Assembly: GCA_965119745.1 (NCBI GenBank)
Contig: OZ221973.1
Location: 372,001-436,000, forward strand
Length of the DNA: 64,000 nucleotides
Reading direction: 5' to 3'
Origin: CAJFUR01 sp904420575
GTDB taxonomy: Bacteria > Actinomycetota > Coriobacteriia > Coriobacteriales > Eggerthellaceae
Position numbers and translations under genes: made by a program. Positions 8,229 through 17,286 of the stretch are shown in pieces; within the stretch, counting starts at the first letter, position 1; each line of letters begins with the position of its first letter. The notes below the pieces were generated by a model. The model made no database searches. It saw only the letters and a list, made by a program, of their open reading frames with translations, and was not told the DNA's origin.

Positions 8229-11200
8229 ATGCTTCAACTGCACCATATCTGCAAGACGTACACGACAGGCACGTTCACCCAGGTGGCGCTCGACGACGTG
8301 TCCGTGTCGTTCCGCGACAACGAGTTCGTGGCCATCCTGGGGCCTTCGGGCTCGGGCAAGACCACGCTGCTGAACATCGTGGGCGGGCTTGACCATTACG
8401 ATTCGGGCGACCTGGTCATCGACGGCATTTCCACCGAGCAGTACAAGGACCGCGACTGGGACGCCTACCGCAACAACCGCATCGGCTTCGTGTTCCAAAG
8501 CTACAACCTCATCCCGCACCAGACCGTGCTTTCCAACGTGGAGCTGGCGCTCACGCTGTCGGGCGTGTCGCGCGCCGAGCGCCGCAAGCGGGCGCTGGAT
8601 GCGTTAGGGCGCGTGGGCCTGGCCGAGCACGTGAACAAGAAGCCCAGCCAGCTTTCCGGCGGGCAGATGCAGCGCGTCGCCATCGCGCGCGCCCTCATCA
8701 ACGACCCGGAGATCCTACTGGCCGACGAGCCCACCGGCGCGCTCGACTCCAAGACGAGCGTCCAGATCATGGACCTGCTCACGGAAATCGCAAACGACCG
8801 CCTGGTCATCATGGTCACGCACAACCCCGAGCTGGCCGAACAGTACGCCACGCGCATCGTGAACCTGGCCGACGGCGTCATCCGCTCCGACAGCGACCCG
8901 TATCACCCCACGGCCGAAGACATGCGCGAAAGCGAGAAGCCGGCTCGCCGCACCCGCATGTCGTTTCTGACGGCACTCGCCCTGTCGTTCAAGAACCTCA
9001 TGACCAAGAAGGGCCGCACGCTCATGACGGCGTTCGCAGGCTCCATCGGCATCATCGGCATCGCGTCCATCCTTGCGCTCGCCAACGGCGTGAACAACTA
9101 CATCAAGTCCGTCGAGGAAGACACGCTGTCCGAATACCCGTTGCAGATCCAGAGCACCGGCCTCGACATGACGTCCATGATGCTGGGCGCAGCCGCCGGC
9201 GGCAACGCGGGCGGCGACGGGTCGCAGGAGGCCGGCGAAGACCAGGTGCGCGTGTCGAAGATGCTCACGAACATGCTGTCGAGCATCGGGTCCAACGACC
9301 TGGCCGCCCTCAAGCAGTACTTCGACAGCGGCGAAAGCGACATCGACCAGTACACGAACGCCATCGAGTACAGCTACAACGCCACGCCGCAGATTTACAG
9401 CTCCAACACGGAAAACGTGCGGCAGGTGAACCCGGACAAGTCGTTCACGTCCCTCGGCCTAGGCTCCACCAGCAGCTCGAACAGCCTCATGTCCATGTCG
9501 ATGTCGACCGACATGTTCTCCGAAATGCCGAGCGATCCCGACCTGTATCAGAACCAGTACGACGTGAAGGCCGGCCGCTGGCCCGAAGCGGAGAACGAGA
9601 TCGTGCTGGTGCTCACGAAGAACGGCTCCATCAGCGACCTCATGCAGTACACGCTGGGCCTGCGCGACGCCTCCGAGCTCGACCGCATGGTGGAGCAGTT
9701 CGCGGCCGAAGAGGACGTGGAGACCCCCGACGACATCCACCCCTACTCCTACGACGACATCCTGAGCGTCACTTTCAAGCTGGTCAACGCTGCGGACTTC
9801 TACCAGTACGACGAAGAGTTCGGCGTGTGGAAGGACAAGTCGGACGACAAGGACTTCGTGCGTTCCCTGGTGGAGGACGGCGAGGACCTGCACGTCGTCG
9901 GCGTCGTGCAGCCGCGCGAGGACGCGAGCGCCACCATGCTGAGCGCGGGCCTGTACTACCCCTCGTCCCTCACGCGGCACGTCATAGACGAGGCGGCCGC
10001 CAGCCAGATCGTGAAAGACCAGCTGGCCAAGCCCGACATCAACGTGTTCACAGGCAAGCCTTTCGGCGAAGAGGAGGACGGCGAGAGCACATTCGGCATG
10101 GAGTCGCTGTTCACCATCGACGGCGACGCCATCCAAGCGGCGTTCACCATCGACGAGAGCAAGCTGGCCGTGGACATGTCCAGCGCCCTGAACCTGCAGG
10201 GCAGCCTGCAGAACATGCCCGAAGCGCCCGAACCGAACATGGACGAGATCGCCGGCTCGCTCGACATCGACATTCCGGAAGACAAGGTCGCCGACCTCAT
10301 GGGCAGCGTCATGCAGCAGTACATGACGTACCTTCAAGACTACGCGACCACGACGCCTCCGAAGATTCCCGAACTGGACGCCGGCGGAAACCCGACGGGG
10401 AACATCATCGACAACCCCGATTATCACCCGCTGTCGGCCTCCGATTTCATGCAGCAACCCGACGTCAAGGCCCAGATCTATGCTTCGATCCAGGCCATGG
10501 TCGACACGGACGACCTCGAGGCCCAAATCGCCACCGCCCTGCAGGGCTACGTCCAAACGACCATGACCACCTATATGGCCGCCATGGCGGCCGAGCTGCA
10601 GACCCAAGTGACCGCCGCCCTGCAGCAGTCTATGAACCAGATGGCGAACAACATGGCGAGCGCCATGAGCATCGACCCGGACAAGTTCGAGGACGCGTTC
10701 CAGATGAACATGGACGAGAAGGAGCTCGGCGAGCTCATGATGTCGCTCATGAGCACCGAAGAGGCGTCCTACGACAACAACCTCAAGAAGCTGGGCTATG
10801 CCGATCTTGCGAAGCCTTCCGGCATCGACATCTACCCCATCGACTTCGAGAGCAAAGAGCACATCATCGAGATCCTGGACGCCTACAACGACCGCATGAA
10901 GGCCGACGGCGAAGAAGGCAAGGTCATCACGTACACCGACCTGGTGGGCACGCTCATGTCCTCGGTCACCGACATCGTGAACATGATCAGCTACGTGCTG
11001 GTGGCGTTCGTGGCCATCTCGCTGGTGGTGTCGTCCATCATGATCGGCGTCATCACCTACATATCGGTGCTCGAACGCAAGAAGGAGATCGGCATCCTGC
11101 GCTCCATCGGCGCCAGCAAGGGCGACATCAGCCGCGTGTTCAACGCCGAGACCATCATCGTGGGCTTCACGGCCGGCGTCATCGGCATCGGGGTGACCGC

Positions 11201-11387
11201 ACTGGCCTGCATCCCCGCCAACGCCATCATCTATTCGCTGTTCGACGTGGCGAACGTGGCCACCCTTCCCTGGCAGGCCGCCCTCGTCCTCATAGGCATC
11301 AGCGTGTTCCTCACGTTTCTGGCCGGTCTCATCCCCTCGAGTGCCGCCAGCCGCAAGGACCCCGTGGAAGCGCTGCGAAGCGAGTAG
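8229..11387 (+). CDS. ABC exporter, fused ATPase and FtsX/MacB-type permease with large extracellular domain
   Basis: 1052 residues. Residues 1-225 are a LolD/MacB-type ATPase: Walker A GPSGSGKTT, signature LSGGQMQRVAIARAL, Walker B ILLADEPT. One membrane helix near residue 265, an extracellular region of roughly 600 residues, then three C-terminal helices of the FtsX fold (ISVLERKKEIGILRSIGASKGD). This is the four-helix mechanotransmission type used for peptide/antibiotic export or lipoprotein handling, not import. The extracellular part is strikingly rich in methionine, with a long helical Met/Gln/Ala stretch around residues 780-840. The start is ATG 8229, where the ATPase begins; the frame is open earlier without similarity. 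A response regulator and kinase follow directly, so it is likely controlled by them. Confidence 0.9.
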   Translation: MLQLHHICKTYTTGTFTQVALDDVSVSFRDNEFVAILGPSGSGKTTLLNIVGGLDHYDSGDLVIDGISTEQYKDRDWDAYRNNRIGFVFQSYNLIPHQTVLSNVELALTLSGVSRAERRKRALDALGRVGLAEHVNKKPSQLSGGQMQRVAIARALINDPEILLADEPTGALDSKTSVQIMDLLTEIANDRLVIMVTHNPELAEQYATRIVNLADGVIRSDSDPYHPTAEDMRESEKPARRTRMSFLTALALSFKNLMTKKGRTLMTAFAGSIGIIGIASILALANGVNNYIKSVEEDTLSEYPLQIQSTGLDMTSMMLGAAAGGNAGGDGSQEAGEDQVRVSKMLTNMLSSIGSNDLAALKQYFDSGESDIDQYTNAIEYSYNATPQIYSSNTENVRQVNPDKSFTSLGLGSTSSSNSLMSMSMSTDMFSEMPSDPDLYQNQYDVKAGRWPEAENEIVLVLTKNGSISDLMQYTLGLRDASELDRMVEQFAAEEDVETPDDIHPYSYDDILSVTFKLVNAADFYQYDEEFGVWKDKSDDKDFVRSLVEDGEDLHVVGVVQPREDASATMLSAGLYYPSSLTRHVIDEAAASQIVKDQLAKPDINVFTGKPFGEEEDGESTFGMESLFTIDGDAIQAAFTIDESKLAVDMSSALNLQGSLQNMPEAPEPNMDEIAGSLDIDIPEDKVADLMGSVMQQYMTYLQDYATTTPPKIPELDAGGNPTGNIIDNPDYHPLSASDFMQQPDVKAQIYASIQAMVDTDDLEAQIATALQGYVQTTMTTYMAAMAAELQTQVTAALQQSMNQMANNMASAMSIDPDKFEDAFQMNMDEKELGELMMSLMSTEEASYDNNLKKLGYADLAKPSGIDIYPIDFESKEHIIEILDAYNDRMKADGEEGKVITYTDLVGTLMSSVTDIVNMISYVLVAFVAISLVVSSIMIGVITYISVLERKKEIGILRSIGASKGDISRVFNAETIIVGFTAGVIGIGVTALACIPANAIIYSLFDVANVATLPWQAALVLIGISVFLTFLAGLIPSSAASRKDPVEALRSE

Positions 11388-11391
11388 AGCC

Positions 11392-12168
11392 ATGCACGCG
11401 CACGATGCCCCAGGCGCCCCCGCGCCCGCCAACGCCCCCCGCGCCGCCGGCGCGCATGCGGCCGGCGGCGCCTTCTGCACGGGCGCAGTCCGGCGCCCCA
11501 CATTGTTGGTGGCAGACGACGAACCGGACATCGTCGACCTGCTGCGCGAATACTTCGAAGGGGCCGGCTTCGACGTGCTGGCCGCCACCAGCGGCGAACA
11601 GGCGCTGGCAGCGGCGGCGCACGACCCCGACCTGGTGCTTTTGGACGTGGGCATGCCCGGGCTCGACGGCTACGAAACCTGCCGCCGCTTGCGAGGCCAC
11701 CTCAGCTGCCCCATCCTGTTCCTCACCGCGCGCGTGGAGGACGTCGATCAGCTGGAAGGCTTCGAGGCCGGCGCCGACGACTACGTGCTCAAGCCGTTCT
11801 CGCTCCACACCTTGGGCGCCCGCGTGCGGGCCCACCTTGCGCGCGAGGAGCGCAGGCAGCGGCGCGCGAGCGTGCGCTTCTCCGGCGACGTGACGATAGA
11901 CTACGCCCTGCGCTCCGTCACCGTGCGCGGCGTGACCGTCGATCTGACGCGGCGCGAGTTCGACATCGCGGCCTTCCTCTCGAAGCATCCGGGTCAGGCG
12001 TTCGACCGCGACCGCATCCACGAGCAGGTGGGCGGCTGGGAAAACGAGAGCGACCCACAGGTGGTGACCGAACATGTGCGGCGCATCCGCAGGAAGCTTG
12101 CCGAAGCGGGCTCGACGCAGGATCCCATCGAAACCGTGTGGGGCCTAGGTTACCGATGGCGCGCCTGA
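11392..12168 (+). CDS. OmpR-family response regulator
   Basis: 258 residues: a Pro/Ala-rich N-terminal stretch of about 40, a receiver domain (acidic pair in VADDEPDIVDLL, phospho-acceptor Asp in LLDVGMPG, Lys in VLKPF) and a C-terminal winged-helix DNA-binding domain (TRREFDIAAFL, ETVWGLGYRW). The start ATG 11392 is four bases after the exporter stop; the frame is open further upstream inside the exporter gene, but that is a shadow. It overlaps the kinase start by 13 bp, so the three genes form one operon. Probable role: sensing a compound handled by the exporter and adjusting its level. Confidence 0.93.
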   Translation: MHAHDAPGAPAPANAPRAAGAHAAGGAFCTGAVRRPTLLVADDEPDIVDLLREYFEGAGFDVLAATSGEQALAAAAHDPDLVLLDVGMPGLDGYETCRRLRGHLSCPILFLTARVEDVDQLEGFEAGADDYVLKPFSLHTLGARVRAHLAREERRQRRASVRFSGDVTIDYALRSVTVRGVTVDLTRREFDIAAFLSKHPGQAFDRDRIHEQVGGWENESDPQVVTEHVRRIRRKLAEAGSTQDPIETVWGLGYRWRA

Positions 12169-13742
12169 AGCACGACCTCCGCCCGTGCAAGCGCTGGCGC
12201 GACGCGTCGCTGAAAACGTCGTTCATTGCGCACGTGCTGGTCTTCCTGCTGGTGGCGCTCGCCGGCTCGCTTGCCACGTCAAGCGCGTTCGCCAAGCTGC
12301 AAAGCGTCGCGACCGAAGACGCGCGTGAGGTCGCGGGGCTGTACCTCTACGATGGCGACCGGGCGGCGCTCGTGCCCGCCGAGTCCGTCCCGGTAGACGG
12401 GAACGGCGCCTCGGTGTTCGTGGGCGTTGCGCGCCAGGACATGGCCCTTCTGCCTCTCGGCCAGCTGCCTCCCCGGACTTGGATCGAGGACGTAAGCGAC
12501 TACCGCCCCCTGACGCTTTCGGACATCGGAGGGGCGCCTGGGTCGATGGTGACAGAGCGGGGGGAAACGCCGCAGGAGTTGCAGGCGCTCGTCGGCGAAG
12601 ACGGCGGCATCGCCCCCGACGACATGGCCGCCTACGACGCCGCCGCCCGTCAGGCGTTCGACTTGTGGCTGGCCGAACAGCCCGCCTCCCCCTACGCCAC
12701 GCTGTTTCCCCAAGGCAGTCAGCAGGTCGCCGGGGAAGAAGGCCCGGAAGAGGGCCTGCGCATGTCGCCCGTGGCCTACTACCTGTATTCCCCGCCCTCC
12801 GACGAGGCGCGCGCCCTCTCGACCGCGTTCGGGTTCCTGACCTTTCTCATGTTCCCCTTGTGGTTCGGCGCATGCATATTCGCGGCGGCGCGGAGATTCT
12901 ATCGCAAACGCCTCTCCCCGGCACTTGCGACGCTGGACCATGCTGCGGCGAACATAGCCGCGCAAAACCTCGACTTCTCCGTGGCATACGACCGCAACGA
13001 CGAGATGGGCCGTCTGGCGCGCTCGTTCGAAACCATGCGCTCTTCGCTCGCCGCGTCGCAGAAGGCGCTGTGGCGCACCGCCGAAGAGCGCAAGCGCCTG
13101 AACGCGGCGTTCGCCCACGACCTGCGCACGCCGCTAACCGTGCTGCACGGCAAGGTGGAACTGCTGGAGGGAAAGGCGCCGCAAGCCGACGTGCGCTCGC
13201 TTGCCCGACAGGTCGAGCGGCTGGAACGCTACGTGCAGGCCATGAGTACGGTACAGAAGCTGGAAGACCGCCCCGTTGTCCGCACGACCTGCGAGCGCAA
13301 AGCCCTTGCACGCGTACTCGGCGAAACCGGCAACGCCCTCTGCGCTTCCAGAGGCGTGCGCTTCGCGCTGGACGACGCGGGCCAAGGCACCGTTTTCGTC
13401 GATGGCGCCCTGGTGGAAGAGGTGGCGGCCAACCTGCTGACGAACGCGGCGCGCCATGCGCAGGAGCAGGTGACGCTGCGGATGGAGACCCGCCAAGGCG
13501 ACCTGGTGATGGCCGTGGAAGACGACGGCCCCGGCTTCTCCGCCGAGGCGCTGGCGAAAGGGTGCGAGCCGTTCTTCAGCGAAACGCCCTCCGAAGACCA
13601 TTTCGGGCTGGGGCTCAACATCTGCTCGGTGCTGTGCCGCCGGCATGGCGGCTCGCTGCGGCTGGAGAACCGCATCGGCGAAGGCGGCATGAAGTTGGGC
13701 GGCTGCGCCATCGCCCGCTTTGGGAAGGAAGACCGTTTTTGA
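12156..13742 (+). CDS. Sensor histidine kinase
   Basis: 528-residue membrane kinase. A first transmembrane helix at about 24-46, an extracytoplasmic sensing region of some 170 residues, a second helix near 225-245, HAMP, then HisKA with the phospho-histidine in AFAHDLRTPLTVLHGK and an HATPase domain with N box (NLLTNAARHA), G1 (VEDDGPGFS) and G2 (FGLGLNIC). It overlaps the 3' end of the response regulator gene, so the two are translationally coupled. Large sensor domains of this kind usually sense directly, unlike the short BceS type. Confidence 0.92.
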   Translation: MARLKHDLRPCKRWRDASLKTSFIAHVLVFLLVALAGSLATSSAFAKLQSVATEDAREVAGLYLYDGDRAALVPAESVPVDGNGASVFVGVARQDMALLPLGQLPPRTWIEDVSDYRPLTLSDIGGAPGSMVTERGETPQELQALVGEDGGIAPDDMAAYDAAARQAFDLWLAEQPASPYATLFPQGSQQVAGEEGPEEGLRMSPVAYYLYSPPSDEARALSTAFGFLTFLMFPLWFGACIFAAARRFYRKRLSPALATLDHAAANIAAQNLDFSVAYDRNDEMGRLARSFETMRSSLAASQKALWRTAEERKRLNAAFAHDLRTPLTVLHGKVELLEGKAPQADVRSLARQVERLERYVQAMSTVQKLEDRPVVRTTCERKALARVLGETGNALCASRGVRFALDDAGQGTVFVDGALVEEVAANLLTNAARHAQEQVTLRMETRQGDLVMAVEDDGPGFSAEALAKGCEPFFSETPSEDHFGLGLNICSVLCRRHGGSLRLENRIGEGGMKLGGCAIARFGKEDRF

Positions 13743-13817
13743 CGACGTGTTGACCGCGCATAGACATTTGCCCCGTAGGATCGTTGTCAGAGACCTCGAC
13801 CGACAGGGAGCCTTGCC

Positions 13818-14663
13818 ATGCAGCACGCCCAATCGATCTGTCCGACTGAAGAACGCACGAACGACTCCGTCGAAACACCTGGAGAAACAGGGGTGCACGA
13901 AGGACATGTGGTGGCCACTGCGCCCGAAAGCGATCGAGCACGCAAGAACCGTCAGCCGCATCCACGCCTGTGGGCGAAACGCGCAGCCGTCTTGGCGGCG
14001 TTGGCCGTGCTGGCGGCGGCCTGTGTGGCAGCGGCGCTGTCCTTCGGCCCCGACCTCTGGGCCTTCGTTGCCGACGCAGGGCGGCTGCGCGCCTGGGTGG
14101 AACAAAACGAGCTCGTGAGCGCGACCGCTTTCGTCAGTGCGAACGTTGCGCAGATCGTGATCGCCTTTTTTCCAGGAGAACCTCTGGAACTGGCCGCCGG
14201 CTACGCGTTCGGCTTCTGGAAAGGCACGGCTCTCTGCCTTCTGGCTAGCGCCCTCGGCACTGCGGTGGTCATGCTGGCCGTGCGGACCCTTGGCATGCGC
14301 GTGGTGCATCTGTTCTTCTCGGCAGAAAAGATCGCTTCGCTGAAATGGCTGAAGGAACAGCAACGGTTCGAACTGCTGCTGTTCTTGTGCTTCCTCGTTC
14401 CCGGCACGCCGAAAGACCTGCTCACCTACGTTGCCGGCATTGGCAGCAGCCCCCTGTGGCGCATCGTGGCCATCACCACCGTGGGCCGCATCCCCTCCAT
14501 CGTGTCCTCCACGCTTGCCGCCGGGTCGTTCGGCAGCGGCAACTACCTGGTCACCGGCGTTACCGTGGTGGCGACCGCCGTCTTGGCGATCGGAGGTGCG
14601 GCAGCCTATCGCCAGATGGCAAAACGCAAGCAGAACCAAACCACGAAGGACTCCGATTTCTAA
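13818..14663 (+). CDS. TVP38/TMEM64 (VTT/DedA-like) membrane protein
   Basis: 281 residues: a charged, probably disordered N-terminal tail of about 50 residues, one helix, then the VTT domain with FFPGEPLELAAGYAFGFWKG and the second hallmark FLVPGTPKDLLTYVAG. Members are integral membrane proteins linked to lipid scrambling or envelope homeostasis (DedA superfamily). Start ATG 13818 has CAGGGAG upstream. It lies 75 bp after the kinase and runs into the polysaccharide operon tail to tail, with only 17 bp between the stops. Confidence 0.85.
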   Translation: MQHAQSICPTEERTNDSVETPGETGVHEGHVVATAPESDRARKNRQPHPRLWAKRAAVLAALAVLAAACVAAALSFGPDLWAFVADAGRLRAWVEQNELVSATAFVSANVAQIVIAFFPGEPLELAAGYAFGFWKGTALCLLASALGTAVVMLAVRTLGMRVVHLFFSAEKIASLKWLKEQQRFELLLFLCFLVPGTPKDLLTYVAGIGSSPLWRIVAITTVGRIPSIVSSTLAAGSFGSGNYLVTGVTVVATAVLAIGGAAAYRQMAKRKQNQTTKDSDF

Positions 14664-14680
14664 CCCGTCACAAAGCAAGC

Positions 14681-16108
14681 TCAGTTCTCGGCGTCGATCT
14701 TCTGGCGCTCGACCTTCTCCCAGCGGCGTTCCTTCCTGCGATAGCCGACGAGCGCGATCATGCGCGTGATGGCCAGGATGAAGCGCAGGACGGTCACCTC
14801 GAAGATGGACAGCAGCAGCGCACGCGCCACGTCGCCGGCGGAGAGCTTCAGGTCGCGCGTCTGCACGCGCGAGAAGAACGCCGTGAGCGACATGACCGCC
14901 CCGAACACGGCGTAGATGACGAAGAACATGATCATGAAGGGCACGTTGATGAAGTCAAACGCCACAGCTATGGCAATGGTCACCAGGCCGAACAGCTCGA
15001 TGAGGGGCGAGAGCAACTCGTAGATGAGGAAGTACGTGTACGAGAAGAAGCTCACCAGGCCGAAGCGCAAGTTCGCGAAGATGCGCCAATGCTTGGTCAT
15101 GCTCTCGAACAGGCCCGTATGCCACCGGCGGCGCTGCTTGACCAGGTCGCGCAGATTGTCGGGCGCCTGGCTCCAGCAGATGGCGTCGGGCGCGTACTTG
15201 ATCAGGTAGTCCTCGCCGTTCGTCCGGCAGAACACGTGCAGCTTCGTCACCAGCTCCATGTCCTCGCCCACCGTGTCGCGGTCGTAGCCCTCGCACGCGA
15301 CCACATAGTCCTTGCGGAACATCCCGAAGGCGCCCGAGATGATGAGGTTGCCGTTGAACTGGTCGAACAGGATGCGGGCGGAAAGGAACGACCGGTCGTA
15401 CTCCAGCACCTGCATGGCGGGGATGATCTTCTTCGGCAGCGAGTAGTGCGTCAGGCGGCCGTCCTTGATCTTGATGCCGTTGGACAGGCGCACGAGGCCT
15501 CCCACAGCCACCACGTTCTCGTGTTCGATGACCGGCGCCACGATCTCGCGCAGCGAGTCGTACTGCAGCACGGAATCGGCGTCGATGCAGATGAAGTACG
15601 GGTATTGCGCTGCGTTGATCCCCATGTTGAGCGCGTCGGCCTTGCCGCCGTTTTCCTTGGTGATGAGCGTGATGGGAACGCCCTGCACGCGCCCGACCCA
15701 CACGCCTTGCTGCGGCTCGCAGGGAATCTGCAGACGGATGGGGCGGTCGATGGCGCGCAGGCCGAACGCGTCGATGACGACCTGCGCCGTGTCGTCGGTG
15801 GAGCCGTCGTCCACCACGACGATCTCGTAAAGCGAGTAGTCCAGCGTCAGAAGCGAGCGTACCGAGCTTTCCACCGTGACGTTCTCGTTGTGCGCAGGCA
15901 TGATGATGCTGATGGGCACATAGCAGTCCACCATGAGCTGGTTCTGGTAGTGGGCCTCTCTCTTGCGCCGGTACAGGATGGACGAGCCCACCGTGACGGA
16001 AAGGAACAGGAACGTCGAGTACCCGATGAGGTACAGCACGAAGAACACGCCGACGAAGTACAAGAACCCCTGCACGAACGAGGCGGCAGTGACGGTGGTG
16101 GTCATCAT
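14681..16108 (-). CDS. Processive family-2 glycosyltransferase (PgaC/NodC/HasA type)
   Basis: 475 residues, membrane-embedded. N-terminal helix (about 12-40), GT-A domain with VVVDDGSTDD (nucleotide-binding Asp), DADS (metal-binding), GEDMEL (catalytic base) and QRRRW, the hallmark of processive beta-glycan synthases, then four or so C-terminal helices. Such enzymes polymerise and export a beta-linked sugar chain across the membrane. It shares one base with the stop of the upstream HEAT gene, and is the last gene of a six-gene operon, which points to an extracellular polysaccharide as the product. Which sugar is used cannot be read. Confidence 0.9.
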   Translation of the reverse strand: MMTTTVTAASFVQGFLYFVGVFFVLYLIGYSTFLFLSVTVGSSILYRRKREAHYQNQLMVDCYVPISIIMPAHNENVTVESSVRSLLTLDYSLYEIVVVDDGSTDDTAQVVIDAFGLRAIDRPIRLQIPCEPQQGVWVGRVQGVPITLITKENGGKADALNMGINAAQYPYFICIDADSVLQYDSLREIVAPVIEHENVVAVGGLVRLSNGIKIKDGRLTHYSLPKKIIPAMQVLEYDRSFLSARILFDQFNGNLIISGAFGMFRKDYVVACEGYDRDTVGEDMELVTKLHVFCRTNGEDYLIKYAPDAICWSQAPDNLRDLVKQRRRWHTGLFESMTKHWRIFANLRFGLVSFFSYTYFLIYELLSPLIELFGLVTIAIAVAFDFINVPFMIMFFVIYAVFGAVMSLTAFFSRVQTRDLKLSAGDVARALLLSIFEVTVLRFILAITRMIALVGYRRKERRWEKVERQKIDAEN

Positions 16109-17286
16109 CAGGCCGTCCCGCCTTCCATGGCGGCAGGAAGCCCGCTTTGTCCCCCGTCCTCCGGCTTTGCCGGAGGACGGTCGGACGGCATGCCGTCCGA
16201 CGCGGCGCGCGCGATGCCCTCCAGTTCCCAGCGGTACCGCAACATGTCGCGCGCGTACGAGTCCGAACCGTGCATCACGTCGTCCAGGTCGTCCAGCGAC
16301 AGGCCCCAGTCATGCAGCGCCTTGGCCGCGTTGTGCCGCACGAACCACGACGTGCTGGACAGGCACCGTTTGAGCGCCTCGAACGTTTCCATGCTCGGAT
16401 AGGACGCCAATGCCGTGGCGGCCACGGCAGCGTATTCCCAGCGAGCGGGGTCGTCCGTCAACGCCAAGCGCCGAAGCGGCTCTTCGGCCGGGTTCCAGTA
16501 GTTGCGCATGAAGTACCGCACGCACGCTAGGCGTACCTCCAGATGCGCGTCGTCGTCCTTCAAAAGCTGCAGCAGACGCGCGCGGTCGCCCTTGCCCGAC
16601 ATGCGCAGGTAATTGATGACCGCAGCCTGCGTGGCTGGGCGCAAGCCGTCGAACCGTGCCGTCAGTTCGGCGACCAGCCCGTCCGCGTCTCCCGCAAACG
16701 ACAGTGCCGCCTCGGTCACAAGCTTCGGGTGATGGAAGTCGTCACCCCGCTCGATCAGCTCCACCGCATCGGCGAAGGCGCAGGCGTCCGCCACGCTCGC
16801 CAAGGCCTCAAGCGAGTTCTGCCTCACGTAGAACGATCCTTCGCGCACGAAACGCAGAAGCGTCTGGGTCACCGTGTCGCTGGCAGGCCTCAAGCGATAC
16901 CAGCGCTTGAGGATGTAGGCGAAGTACGCCTTCTTGAGGTCGGGCTTCTTGGCGAAGTAGTAGGTGAGGCGATGGAACACGGTCGCGATGCCCCGCAGGT
17001 ACCGGTCGCTCTTCTCGGCGTCCAGCTCCTGCAGGCGCTGCATCGTCAGATCGAACGACTCCATGCCCGAAAGCTTGCGCAGCTTGCGCTCCAGGATGCG
17101 CTTGTGCGCTTCGGTCGGGAAGTCGGCATTGCGCTCGATCTCCTCGCTCAGGTCGGACGCGAGGCGCTTGGTCTTGGTCACGAAGCGCTTCGCGCGCGCC
17201 TTTTCGTACGCCAGGAACACGAAGTTGAAGAGGATCATGGCCACGCTTACGAACAGGTAGAATGCCACCAGCCATTCTATCCTCAT
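16108..17286 (-). CDS. Membrane-anchored HEAT-repeat protein
   Basis: 392 residues. One N-terminal membrane helix (about 5-25), a basic/coiled segment, then helical repeats of HEAT type over roughly residues 100-350 (for example REGSFYVRQNSLEALASV and STSWFVRHNAAKALHDWG). No catalytic motif. It probably is a cytoplasmic scaffold for the synthase complex, since it overlaps the glycosyltransferase by one base and the upstream glycosidase by four (ATGA). Start ATG 17286 fits that overlap; the frame is open upstream but only as a shadow of the glycosidase's acidic tail. Confidence 0.8.
   Translation of the reverse strand: MRIEWLVAFYLFVSVAMILFNFVFLAYEKARAKRFVTKTKRLASDLSEEIERNADFPTEAHKRILERKLRKLSGMESFDLTMQRLQELDAEKSDRYLRGIATVFHRLTYYFAKKPDLKKAYFAYILKRWYRLRPASDTVTQTLLRFVREGSFYVRQNSLEALASVADACAFADAVELIERGDDFHHPKLVTEAALSFAGDADGLVAELTARFDGLRPATQAAVINYLRMSGKGDRARLLQLLKDDDAHLEVRLACVRYFMRNYWNPAEEPLRRLALTDDPARWEYAAVAATALASYPSMETFEALKRCLSSTSWFVRHNAAKALHDWGLSLDDLDDVMHGSDSYARDMLRYRWELEGIARAASDGMPSDRPPAKPEDGGQSGLPAAMEGGTA

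Noticed and set aside
11341..11391. Longer N-terminus of the response regulator
   Set aside because: It would overlap the exporter's coding end with no ribosome site; ATG 11392 fits the operon spacing.
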